64,000 nt of DNA from Rhizobium mesosinicum (GTDB lineage Bacteria; Pseudomonadota; Alphaproteobacteria; Rhizobiales; Rhizobiaceae): NCBI RefSeq assembly GCF_019511345.1, contig NZ_JAEUAK010000010.1, positions 62,001-126,000 of the forward strand, written 5' to 3'. Of the stretch, positions 8,216 to 18,401 are shown piece after piece. The notes under the pieces are model-generated. The model was not told the DNA's origin. It was given only the letters and a program-made list of their open reading frames with translations, and ran no database searches. Within the stretch, counting starts at the first letter, position 1; each line of letters opens with the position of its first letter. The translations under genes and the position numbers were made by a program.

Positions 8216-8583
8216 CGCAGCGGGTCGTTGGCAAGCTCGATCGGCTTGCCATGCGGCGTCGCCTCTGCCGCCCGCTGCCAACTCTTCTGCAGATCAAGGA
8301 TCGCGTCGACATCCGCCACGCCGCTGCTGACGAGAAGATTGGAAAGCGCGGCTACCCAGCAGTCGAAATAGTCGCTGCCATCCTCGGCCCGGCCAGGCCT
8401 GTGCAATTCCTTCGACAGGCTCGCTGCCCATTCGCTCCAGGCAAACAATCCCTTCTCATGCAGATGCACGGTCATGGCGAAAGCCTCCGCCGCCCAGGGC
8501 TCCGGAAAGACAGGAACACCCTGCGGTGACTTCGGCAGGCCGGGCGATTGCGCCAGTTCGGACGGCAGCTCACACGCGCTCAA
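8164..8583 (-). CDS. Nitrile hydratase accessory (activator) protein
   Basis: A 139-residue protein of the family encoded after the nitrile hydratase subunits that helps metallate the alpha subunit. Recognisable parts are VFPEPWAAEAFAMTVHLHEKGLFAWSEWAASLSKEL and DYFDCWVAALSNLLVSSGV. The start is a TTG at 8583 with GGAGAG upstream, overlapping the beta-subunit stop by 14 bases, so translation is coupled. The last dozen residues (RKSESIFGKPDA) are encoded by an intergenic palindromic repeat, suggesting that the repeat inserted in or near the original stop codon and altered the C-terminus. Confidence 0.75.
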   Translation of the reverse strand: MSACELPSELAQSPGLPKSPQGVPVFPEPWAAEAFAMTVHLHEKGLFAWSEWAASLSKELHRPGRAEDGSDYFDCWVAALSNLLVSSGVADVDAILDLQKSWQRAAEATPHGKPIELANDPLRYSIGRKSESIFGKPDA

Positions 8584-9229
8584 GATAGCTCTCCCAAGCA
8601 TCGATCGAGACCGTGAGCGACGGGTCTGCCCCCTCGCCCCAAATCTCGCCGCCATCGAAGACGACGGTATAAAGCCATTGCGGATTCTCGCCCTTGCCAT
8701 GCGCATTGTCGTCAGGAAAGACGAACGAGCCCTGCACCGCCTCGACCACACCCACCTTGGCCCGCGCATATCGCGGCAGCCGCGTATGGGTGGTCGGATT
8801 GAAATTCTTCGTCTTCACAGTTTCGCCGACGAGGAAGAGCGGCGCCGTCTCGACCGGCCGGTCGCAGGGACCGCCCTTCGCGAGTACACCCGGCACCATC
8901 TCTGCCTTCAGCACCCGCTTCGGCACCGCCCCATCCTGCAGCTTATGGCCGGACAGCAGCTCCTCGCGCGTCGCAAAACCATGGCGCTCCAACAGCGTAT
9001 CGATGCCGCGGATCCAGATTTCGTAATAGCTTGCCGCAAGGTAATCGGCCGGCGGGATATTCTCCCGCGCATGCCGGCTTTCATCAATCGTCCAGGCGCC
9101 GAAAGCGCCACATGAAAGCGTGATGCCGAGCGCCCGCTTTTCCCATTCGGCATGGAAATAGGGTTCATTCTTTTCGGGCGCGACCGGGCCGAAGCCCATC
9201 TGCCCGCCGAGATCATGCGGACCGTTCAT
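8570..9229 (-). CDS. nthB: Nitrile hydratase beta subunit
   Basis: The 219-residue protein matches nitrile hydratase beta subunits in length and sequence: it begins MNGPHDLGGQMGFGPV, has RVLKAEMVPGVLAKGGP and FLVGETVKTKNFNPTTHTRLPRYARAKVG, and ends with YTVVFDGGEIWGEGADPSLTVSIDAWESYLE. Together with the alpha subunit it hydrates nitriles to amides in the cytoplasm. Its start overlaps the alpha-subunit stop by four bases, and the accessory gene overlaps its own stop, giving an nthA-nthB-accessory operon. No amidase gene follows to take the amide further. Confidence 0.93.
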   Translation of the reverse strand: MNGPHDLGGQMGFGPVAPEKNEPYFHAEWEKRALGITLSCGAFGAWTIDESRHARENIPPADYLAASYYEIWIRGIDTLLERHGFATREELLSGHKLQDGAVPKRVLKAEMVPGVLAKGGPCDRPVETAPLFLVGETVKTKNFNPTTHTRLPRYARAKVGVVEAVQGSFVFPDDNAHGKGENPQWLYTVVFDGGEIWGEGADPSLTVSIDAWESYLERV

Positions 9230-9879
9230 GCCGATACCTCCTGGCTTCCGGCAGCCGGGATTTTTGGGCTGCCAGCAATCGCCGTGCCGATCATCGCATC
9301 ACGGCTGACAAGATCGGCAAGCGCTTCCTCGTCCATGCCTTCGCTACCCTCTGGCCGCTCGGGGATGACGAGATAACGCAGCTCCGCTGTCGAATCCCAA
9401 ACACGGACCTTCTTGCTTTCCGGCAGCGTCAGCCCGAATTCGGCAAGCACGCCGCGCGGATCGATGACGGCGCGCGAGCGGTAAGCCGGCGCCTTGTACC
9501 AGACCGGCGGCAGGCCGAGCACCGACCACGGATAGCAGGAGCAGAGCGTGCAGACGACGAGGTTATGTGTGTCCGGCGTATTGAAGACGGCGCGCATATG
9601 TTCGCCCTGCCGGCCGGTAAACCCAAGGCTCGCAATCGCCGCCGTCGCATCCCGCTTCAGCCATTCGGCGAAGTCGGGGTCGCTCCAGGCTTTGGCGACG
9701 ACACGTGCGCCATTGCGCGGCCCGACCTTCGTCTCATAGGTCTCGACGATCGCATCGATCGCCGCCGGGTCGATCAGGCCCTTTTCCGTCAGCAGCGTCT
9801 CCAGCGCTTTGACGCGGGCTTGCATGTCGGAATAGTGGTTGTCGTGATGGTGGTCGTGACTATGATCGTGATCGTGCAA
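9226..9879 (-). CDS. nthA: Nitrile hydratase alpha subunit, cobalt type
   Basis: The 217-residue protein carries the metal-binding motif VCTLCSCYPW with Cys110, Cys113, Ser114 and Cys115. Threonine in the second position of C-T-L-C-S-C is typical of cobalt enzymes; iron enzymes have serine. The family forms a post-translationally oxidised Cys-sulfinate/sulfenate claw at these residues. The N-terminus is unusually rich in histidine (HDHDHSHDHHHDNH), which could bind metal. The start is a TTG at 9879 with GGGGAGG well placed upstream. The gap 9880-9975 to the divergent gene must hold the promoter, but no clear operator is seen. Confidence 0.93.
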   Translation of the reverse strand: MHDHDHSHDHHHDNHYSDMQARVKALETLLTEKGLIDPAAIDAIVETYETKVGPRNGARVVAKAWSDPDFAEWLKRDATAAIASLGFTGRQGEHMRAVFNTPDTHNLVVCTLCSCYPWSVLGLPPVWYKAPAYRSRAVIDPRGVLAEFGLTLPESKKVRVWDSTAELRYLVIPERPEGSEGMDEEALADLVSRDAMIGTAIAGSPKIPAAGSQEVSA

Positions 9880-9975
9880 TACGAAGCCTCCCCGGATTTA
9901 CCCTCAGTTTTAGCACTTGCTGGCGCTGCGCCAAGCCCTTCCGAGACCTTAAGCTTTTGACGCTATGCTTGCCCC

Positions 9976-11256
9976 ATGAATATCCTGATTCTCGGCGCCA
10001 CAGGTTTTATAGGTTCTGTCGTCGCGGCACGCCTTGCCGACGAGGGCCATGTCGTCACCGGCCTCGGTCGCACCCCCGCCCGCGCTGCGCTTAAGCAACC
10101 GACAATTAAGTGGCGCCGCGCCGATCTCTCCCGGATGACACAACCCGATGACTGGCGCGATATCCTCAAAGGCCAGCACGCCGTCGTTAACTGCGCCGGC
10201 GCGCTTCAAGACGGCCTCTCGGACGATCTCTCGGCAACGCAGACTGAGGCCATGCTCGCCCTCTATGCCGCAGAAAAACCCTCCTCGATACTCGTCGTCC
10301 AGATTTCCGCGAGAACGGACGGCGCCGGTAGCCACCTCCCCTTCCTTGCCACCAAACGAGCCGCCGATACCGTCCTTGCATCGTCAGGCTTGCCCTACGT
10401 GATCCTGCGCCCCGCTCTCGTCCTCGGCCGCAATGCGCATGGCGGCACGGCGCTGTTGCGCGCACTCTCAGCCTTCCCCTTCGTCCTGCCGCTCATTCAC
10501 GCCGACAGTGCTGTCGAGACCGTCGCCGTTGACGACGTCGCCGCTGCCGTCTCGGCCTCTATCTCAGGCTTGTTCCCCTCCGGCAGTGATATCGAACTGG
10601 CGGCTGAGGAACGGTATACACTCGCCGATCTCGTCAAACTGCATCGCGCCTGGCTCGGCCTGCCGGATGCTCCGGTCTTGTCCATCCCGCCTGTCCTCGC
10701 AAGACCGGTCACATGGCTTGCCGATATGGCCGGCTATCTCGGCTGGCGCTCGCCACTGCGCTCTACCGCCATGACCGTCATGTCCGAAGGTGTCAGCATG
10801 AGCAGCCCGACGCCATCGAGCCTCCCAACCTTGTCAGCCGCTGCAACGCTTGCCGCCAATCCATCCGGCGTGCAGGATCTGTGGTTCGCCCGCCTCTATC
10901 TGTTGAAGGCGCCCGTCATAGCAGGCCTGTCGTTGTTCTGGCTGCTGTCAGGCCTGATCCCCCTTCTGGCGCCAGGACAGGCAAGCGCCCCGTTCCTGCC
11001 TTTCATGCCCGCCGATGCGGCCATGGCGCTGACGATTCTCACCTGCCTGATCGATATGGCGTTCGGCGCCGCTGTGCTCTTCCGCCCCCTTGCTCGCCGC
11101 TCTCTCCTCGGCATGTTCGCCGTATCGCTCGCCTATCTCGCCGGAGGTACGGTTCTGGAACCGGCACTTTGGCTCGATCCGCTCGGCCCGCTTGTCAAGG
11201 TATTGCCATCGCTGCTCCTGACGCTCACCGCCCTTGCCATTCTGGATGAACGCTGA
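9976..11256 (+). CDS. NAD(P)-binding SDR/NmrA-like protein fused to a DoxX-like membrane domain
   Basis: The 426-residue protein has two parts. Residues 1-~290 form an atypical SDR/epimerase domain with MNILILGATGFIGSVVAARL (nucleotide site) and LATKRAADTVLASSGLPYVILRPALVLG. From about residue 310 a membrane domain follows with four hydrophobic stretches (VIAGLSLFWLLSGLIPLL, AAMALTILTCLIDMAFGAAVLF, LLGMFAVSLAYLAGGTVL, LVKVLPSLLLTLTALAIL), resembling DoxX. Such fusions are found in proteobacteria, with function unknown. Its stop overlaps the start of the next membrane-protein gene, so the two are co-translated. Confidence 0.8.
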   Translation: MNILILGATGFIGSVVAARLADEGHVVTGLGRTPARAALKQPTIKWRRADLSRMTQPDDWRDILKGQHAVVNCAGALQDGLSDDLSATQTEAMLALYAAEKPSSILVVQISARTDGAGSHLPFLATKRAADTVLASSGLPYVILRPALVLGRNAHGGTALLRALSAFPFVLPLIHADSAVETVAVDDVAAAVSASISGLFPSGSDIELAAEERYTLADLVKLHRAWLGLPDAPVLSIPPVLARPVTWLADMAGYLGWRSPLRSTAMTVMSEGVSMSSPTPSSLPTLSAAATLAANPSGVQDLWFARLYLLKAPVIAGLSLFWLLSGLIPLLAPGQASAPFLPFMPADAAMALTILTCLIDMAFGAAVLFRPLARRSLLGMFAVSLAYLAGGTVLEPALWLDPLGPLVKVLPSLLLTLTALAILDER

Positions 11257-11726
11257 TGCTCGCCGAACTGCTGCTTCTTGCCCACGTAGTCGGAGCGACC
11301 GTGCTCTTCGGCACCGGCGCCGGCATCGCTTTCTTCATGGTGATGGCACACCGCACCCGCGACCCCGCACTCATCGCCCATGTCAGCGGCACGGTCGTCA
11401 TTGCCGATACGATCTTCACGGCCACCGCGGCCGTTCTCCAGCCGATGACAGGCTACCTTCTCGCCCGCATCATCGGCTGGGATCTGAAGGAAAGCTGGAT
11501 CGCACTCTCGCTGGTGCTCTATGTCGTGACCGGCATTTTCTGGCTGCCGGTCGTCTGGATCCAGATTCGGCTGCGCAATCTGGCGCGCGCCGCTGCCGCC
11601 TCGGGCACTGCGCTGCCGTCAGCCTATTTCAGCCTTTACCGTATCTGGTTCGCCTTCGGCTTCCCGGCCTTCTTCGCCGTGCTCGGAATTCTCTGGCTGA
11701 TGCTGACCAAGCCGACGCTATTTTAG
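11256..11726 (+). CDS. DUF2269-family integral membrane protein
   Basis: A 156-residue protein with four predicted membrane helices: LLLLAHVVGATVLFGTGAGIAFF, VVIADTIFTATAAVLQPMTG, IALSLVLYVVTGIFWLPVVWI and IWFAFGFPAFFAVLGILWLML. Sequence and length fit DUF2269, whose function is unknown. The ATG overlaps the upstream gene's TGA. Its 3' end overlaps the convergent LysE-type gene by nine bases, leaving no room for a separate terminator between them. Confidence 0.8.
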   Translation: MLAELLLLAHVVGATVLFGTGAGIAFFMVMAHRTRDPALIAHVSGTVVIADTIFTATAAVLQPMTGYLLARIIGWDLKESWIALSLVLYVVTGIFWLPVVWIQIRLRNLARAAAASGTALPSAYFSLYRIWFAFGFPAFFAVLGILWLMLTKPTLF

Positions 11727-12311
11727 CATCGGCCAGAGGCTGAGCACGAGCAGCACCGCCATCGTGATATTGAACCATTTGAGCCTTGCTGGGTCGGATA
11801 GCCACTCACGCAGCGCAGAGCCGAAGCCTGCCCAGGTGGAAACCGAGGGCACATTGACCGCCGCAAAGGCGAGGCCCACCAGTAACACGCTGATCATATA
11901 GAGCTGCGGGTTGGTGTAGGTCGCCATGGCCGTCACCGCCATCACCCAGGCCTTCGGATTGACCCATTGGAAAGCCGCAGCGCCGAGAAACGATATGGGT
12001 TTAGCGCCGCTTTTGCCTTCACTGAGCGACCGCGAGGTGGCGATCTTCCAGGCGATCCAAACGAGATAGGCCCCACCGGCAAACTTCAGCGCCGTATAGA
12101 CGACCGGCATCGTGTGCAGCAGCGCGCAGAGCCCGAGCCCGACGCCGAGGAGCAGCGAAAGGAAACCCGCGCCGATACCGAACATATGCGGAATCGTGCG
12201 GCGAAAGCCGAAATTCACGCCCGAGGCAAACAGCATCATATTGTTCGGCCCCGGCGTGATCGAGGTCGTAAAGGCAAAGAGCAGCAGTGCCAGAAACGTA
12301 TCCAGCGGCAT
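11718..12311 (-). CDS. LysE-family exporter
   Basis: The 197-residue inner-membrane protein fits the LysE/RhtB amino-acid exporter family: MPLDTFLALLLFAFTTSITPGPNNMMLFASGVNFG (signature TPGPNN at the end of helix 1), then GIGAGFLSLLLGVGLGL, GAYLVWIAWKIATS, and FQWVNPKAWVMAVTA (signature NPKAW). Exported substrate is unknown. The ATG at 12311 is preceded by GGAGGTTTG; the TTG one codon earlier is too close to it. It diverges from the aldo/keto reductase gene across a 149-base region that holds a long inverted repeat. Confidence 0.88.
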   Translation of the reverse strand: MPLDTFLALLLFAFTTSITPGPNNMMLFASGVNFGFRRTIPHMFGIGAGFLSLLLGVGLGLCALLHTMPVVYTALKFAGGAYLVWIAWKIATSRSLSEGKSGAKPISFLGAAAFQWVNPKAWVMAVTAMATYTNPQLYMISVLLVGLAFAAVNVPSVSTWAGFGSALREWLSDPARLKWFNITMAVLLVLSLWPMLK

Positions 12312-12384
12312 CAAACCTCCCCGGACCGCGCGTATTGATAAAGCGGTGGCTCGTTGAATTAGGTCAGCATAACTACCCTAAACC

Positions 12385-12418
12385 CCTGTCACTATAACAT
12401 GATTGTCATGGTGACAGG
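12385..12418. promoter_or_regulatory. 34-bp operator-like inverted repeat
   Basis: Two 15-base arms, CCTGTCACTATAACA and TGTCATGGTGACAGG, face each other across TGAT and match at 13 of 15 positions. The element sits 43 bases upstream of the aldo/keto reductase start. Its size and symmetry suggest an operator for a dimeric regulator, but no regulator gene is adjacent. Confidence 0.55.
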
Positions 12419-12460
12419 ATTACCGATAGTCTGCCAAGCACGCAAAGGACGAGAGCTGCC

Positions 12461-13306
<846 letters not shown>

Positions 13307-13384
13307 CCTCCCGCGGCGCGACCGTCTTTTCAAATGTGTGATGACATGCCCGGCTGTAGTGCCTACATGCCCGGACTGTAACCC

Positions 13385-13957
13385 TTACATGCCCTGTGGG
13401 CCGCGATTCATGGCGGCAATGCCGGTGCGGCAGACTTCGATGAGGCCGAGCGGTTTCATGATCGCGATGAACTGGTCGATCTTCGAGGATTTCCCGGTAA
13501 TCTCCAGGATGAAGTGATCGATCGTCGCATCCACCACCTTGGCGTGGAAGGCATCGGCAAGGCGCAACGTTTCGGCGCGGGTTTCACCGCTGCCGATCAC
13601 CTTCAAGAGCGCCACTTCCCGCTCGATCGGCCGCTCCTGACCGAGTTCGCGGGCGCGCACCGTCAGATCCACCACGCGGTGCACGGGCACGATTCGCTCC
13701 AGCTGCGCCTTGATCTGCTCCAGCACCTGCGGCGTGCCGCGCGTCACCACGGTGATACGCGACAGATGCGCCTGATGCTCCGTCTCCGAAACCGTGAGGC
13801 TTTCGATATTGTAGCCGCGGCCGGAAAACAGGCCGATGACGCGGGCAAGCACGCCCGGCTCGTTATCGACCAGCACCGAGAGCGTGTGGTTCTCGATGGC
13901 TGCCGTTTCCGGAGAGATGAAGTAGGCAGAGCCCGTTGGTTGAAGGTGTGCGTTCAT
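13385..13957 (-). CDS. ilvN: Acetolactate synthase small (regulatory) subunit
   Basis: The 190-residue protein has an N-terminal ACT domain (HTLSVLVDNEPGVLARVIGLFSGRGYNIESLTVSETE) and the C-terminal small-subunit domain (REVALLKVIGSGETRAETLRLADAF). It gives valine feedback control and full activity to the large subunit in the first common step of isoleucine, valine and leucine synthesis. The ATG at 13957 (MNAHLQPTGSAYF) is preferred over the upstream in-frame start, which lies in the palindromic gap. It is downstream of ilvI with an 82-base gap and is presumably co-transcribed. Confidence 0.93.
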   Translation of the reverse strand: MNAHLQPTGSAYFISPETAAIENHTLSVLVDNEPGVLARVIGLFSGRGYNIESLTVSETEHQAHLSRITVVTRGTPQVLEQIKAQLERIVPVHRVVDLTVRARELGQERPIEREVALLKVIGSGETRAETLRLADAFHAKVVDATIDHFILEITGKSSKIDQFIAIMKPLGLIEVCRTGIAAMNRGPQGM

Positions 13958-13978
13958 GATCCTGGGTTCCTTACCCTG

Positions 13979-14027
13979 GCGCATACTCCCGAAAATCGGC
14001 ATCGATTTTCGGAAAGTAATTATGCGC
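13979..14027. repeat. Nested palindrome between ilvI and ilvN
   Basis: An inner stem CCGAAAATCG/CGATTTTCGG (13989-14012) sits inside an outer pair GCGCATA/TATGCGC (13979-13985 and 14021-14027). The inner part is the same repeat family as at about 8180. Lying inside the ilvI-ilvN transcript, it could protect or process the mRNA between the two cistrons. Confidence 0.65.
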
Positions 14028-14039
14028 AAATTCAAATTC

Positions 14040-15833
<1,794 letters not shown>

Positions 15834-15893
15834 GTGTCTGTTCCGTTTGATTCTGGGGATTTGAGTTTGTGGCCGGAGCCCTGGTTTCGGGCA

Positions 15894-15918
15894 TAAAAAA
15901 AGGCCCCTGAGGAGCCTT
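15894..15918 (-). terminator. Attenuator terminator upstream of ilvI
   Basis: Read on the minus strand, AAGGCTCC-TCA-GGGGCCTT is followed by a run of T, a standard intrinsic terminator 61 bases before the ilvI start codon. A terminator ahead of the gene, after a leader peptide, marks it as the attenuator. Confidence 0.9.
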
Positions 15919-15950
15919 CGTCTAGCGCATGGGTGGCTATCGCCGGATGG

Positions 15951-16007
15951 TTACACCATCCTGCCCATGCGCTTTCCCACCACGATAAGAACGTTCGAAA
16001 TTGTCAT
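15951..16007 (-). CDS. ilv attenuation leader peptide
   Basis: The 18-residue peptide MTISNVLIVVGKRMGRMV has the run Val-Leu-Ile-Val-Val that a branched-chain leader needs for ribosome stalling. Downstream, GCGCATGGG (in the peptide's last third) can pair with CCCATGCGC after its stop, enclosing the smaller hairpin GGATGGT/ACCATCC. These would be the pause and anti-terminator structures competing with the terminator at 15894-15918. There is no Shine-Dalgarno sequence, and the predicted transcript start lies one to three bases before the ATG, so translation is probably leaderless. Confidence 0.85.
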   Translation of the reverse strand: MTISNVLIVVGKRMGRMV

Positions 16008-16015
16008 GGGCGGAA

Positions 16016-16044
16016 GTGATAGACAGAAAATTTCGCAGCGTCAA
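16016..16044 (-). promoter_or_regulatory. Predicted promoter of the ilv leader
   Basis: On the minus strand TTGACG (16044-16039) is separated by 17 bases from TATCAC (16021-16016). The start point expected 6-8 bases further on falls at or just before the leader ATG at 16007. Confidence 0.6.
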
Positions 16045-16173
16045 CGCATTCGGCAATAAAAAATCCGCGGCCCGGCAGCCGATCACGCCTCCCATGGGCC
16101 CTCCAATTTTGGGGCGGAAGGATTTGTTAAAGGATCGGCCATATCCTGTCCTTTACTGCGGGGAGTAAACCCT

Positions 16174-18198
16174 TTGCTGAACAACGACATGATGACGACA
16201 GGCAAGGCAGGCGAACAGGATCGCCGCGATAGCCTTACGCCGGGGAATCGTTTCCTCGGGCGTGTCGTTGCGTGCAGCGGTTCGCGCGCTACCATCGCCG
16301 CCGTGGCGGAAGCCGGCGGCACCGATCTCACCGAATTATGGTCCGTTGGCAGGCTGATTTCGATCAGCGTCGGGCGCAATCGCGTCGTCGCCCTCGTCTT
16401 TTCCATGAATACCGGCAACCAGGGCTGGGGCGAAGGTCAGGACAATATCTTCCGCATCGAGACTGAACTTCTCGGCGAAGTCCGCGTCGACGAAGACGGT
16501 CGCGAGGAGTTCTCGACCGGCATTTCGCGCTATCCCTATCTCGGTGCCATCGCCCACCGCATCCGCGCCGCGGATCTGATGCGCATCTATGATGCCGGCA
16601 AGGGCGCCACCGCCGTCATCGGCAACTTGACACAAGATGAAAGCATCGACGCGGCGATCCATGTCCCCTCGATGCTGTCGAAGCACTTCGCCGTGGTCGG
16701 CTCGACCGGTGTCGGCAAATCGACGGCCGTTTCGCTGCTGCTGCACAAGGCGGTCGAGGCCGATCCGAAGCTGCGCGTGCTGATCCTCGATCCGCATAAT
16801 GAGTTTGCCGCCGCCTTCCCGAAACACGCCGTCACCATCGATACCGACACGCTCGACCTGCCCTTCTGGCTGATGCGGCTCGAAGAATTCGCCGAAGTCG
16901 TCTTCCGCGGCCGCCCGCCGGTGCCGGAAGAACTCGACATGCTGCGCGATATCCTGCCGGAGGCCAAACGCGCCTTCCGCGGCAGCGACAGTTCGCTGGT
17001 GCGCCGCGCGACGGAAAAGAGCTCGATCACTGCCGATACGCCGGTGCCCTACCGCATCGCCGATCTCCTAGCCCTCATAGACGAACGCATCGGCCGGCTG
17101 GAAGGCCGCGCCGAAAAACCGTTCCTGCGCTCCTTGAAGATGCGCATCATCGCCGCGATCAACGATCCGCGCTACCACTTCATGTTCTCCAACAATACGA
17201 TCAGCGACACGATCACGGAGACCATCGCCCAGATCTTCCGCATTCCCGGCGACAACAGGCCGATCTGCACTTTCCAGCTCGCCGGCATCCCCTCCGAAGT
17301 CGTCAATTCGGTCGCATCGGTGCTCTGCCGCATGGCCTTCGAAATCGCACTCTGGAGTGAAGGCGCCATTCACATGCTGGTCGTCTGCGAAGAGGCGCAC
17401 CGCTACATACCCTCCGATCCGAATCTCGGCTTCGTCCCGACCCGCCAGGCTATTGCCCGTATAGCCAAGGAAGGCCGCAAATACGGCGTCTCGCTCGGCA
17501 TCATCACCCAGCGCCCGGGCGAACTCGACCAGACGATCCTCTCGCAGTGCTCGACGCTCTTTGCCATGCGCCTTGCTAACGACCGCGACCAGGAAATCAT
17601 CCGCTCGGCAATCCCAAACTCCTCGATCTCGACGACGAGCTTCATCTCCTCGATCGGTAATGGGGAAGCCATTGCCTTCGGCGAGGCGATCCGCGTGCCA
17701 ATGCGCATGCGCTTCCTGCGCGTCGACGAAAGCCTGCTGCCGAAGGCTCATAGCGCCACCAGCAAACATGCCGAGGAAGATCCTGATACCGTCGACCTGC
17801 GCCGCATCGTGACCCGCATGCGGGCGATCACGTCAGGCCCCGACATCTCGACCTTCCAGCAGAGCTACAGTGCCGCGATGGTAGATTACGAGCCGGACGA
17901 GGATTTCACCGACGAGGACACCGCGCAGCCCTACGCCGCTCCGCCGGCAACGGAGGCGCCACCCTATCGGCCAGCACTCCTGCCACAGACCCGTGCTCCG
18001 CATCCTGAGCCCCCGCCGCTTTCGCCGCAGACCTCGATCGACACGCGCCTGGAGGCACTGCGCCGCGAAATGCGGCGCGACGAACAGCCGAGGCCGGCCT
18101 TCGGCGAACAGGCATCACCGCCACGCCGGGAGGGCGGCATGTCGCTCCGCGAAAGCATCCTGAAGAAGCCGCTGAGCAGCCTCTACAACAAGGACTGA
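16174..18198 (+). CDS. HerA-like hexameric ATPase/DNA translocase
   Basis: The 674-residue protein has a HAS-barrel-like N-terminus (GNRFLGRVVACSGSRATIAAV), then a HerA/VirB4-type P-loop domain: Walker A GSTGVGKS (~176-183), Walker B HMLVVCEEAHRYIP, and GVSLGIITQRPGELDQTILSQC. The last ~110 residues are proline- and charge-rich and probably disordered, ending MSLRESILKKPLSSLYNKD. HerA proteins pump DNA and often pair with NurA nuclease, which is not seen here. The start is a TTG at 16174 with GGGGAG upstream; an ATG at 16189 is the alternative. Confidence 0.85.
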   Translation: MLNNDMMTTGKAGEQDRRDSLTPGNRFLGRVVACSGSRATIAAVAEAGGTDLTELWSVGRLISISVGRNRVVALVFSMNTGNQGWGEGQDNIFRIETELLGEVRVDEDGREEFSTGISRYPYLGAIAHRIRAADLMRIYDAGKGATAVIGNLTQDESIDAAIHVPSMLSKHFAVVGSTGVGKSTAVSLLLHKAVEADPKLRVLILDPHNEFAAAFPKHAVTIDTDTLDLPFWLMRLEEFAEVVFRGRPPVPEELDMLRDILPEAKRAFRGSDSSLVRRATEKSSITADTPVPYRIADLLALIDERIGRLEGRAEKPFLRSLKMRIIAAINDPRYHFMFSNNTISDTITETIAQIFRIPGDNRPICTFQLAGIPSEVVNSVASVLCRMAFEIALWSEGAIHMLVVCEEAHRYIPSDPNLGFVPTRQAIARIAKEGRKYGVSLGIITQRPGELDQTILSQCSTLFAMRLANDRDQEIIRSAIPNSSISTTSFISSIGNGEAIAFGEAIRVPMRMRFLRVDESLLPKAHSATSKHAEEDPDTVDLRRIVTRMRAITSGPDISTFQQSYSAAMVDYEPDEDFTDEDTAQPYAAPPATEAPPYRPALLPQTRAPHPEPPPLSPQTSIDTRLEALRREMRRDEQPRPAFGEQASPPRREGGMSLRESILKKPLSSLYNKD

Positions 18199-18298
18199 GT
18201 GCACCTGGCGAACGCGGCTGGCGCGAACTCGGCAATGGCAAACCTCTTCGTGGCATCTGTGATAGATGTTTGGCGTAGGCGCCGACCACAGGTGTCTT

Positions 18299-18321
18299 CT
18301 CCCCCGCGGGCGAAGGGGGAG
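18299..18321. repeat. GC-rich hairpin between converging genes
   Basis: CTCCCCC and GGGGGAG form a 7-bp stem around GCGGGCGAA. It sits between the 3' ends of the HerA-like gene and miaA and may act as a weak two-way terminator, though no T-run follows. The rest of 18199-18401 shows nothing I recognise. Confidence 0.4.
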
Positions 18322-18401
18322 CCAGCCGCGAGCCTCGCGGCCAGCGTTAAGACATTGATTCTGAGTACCCCTGCTCCTCAAGATCAGCAGATCTCCATAC
18401 C

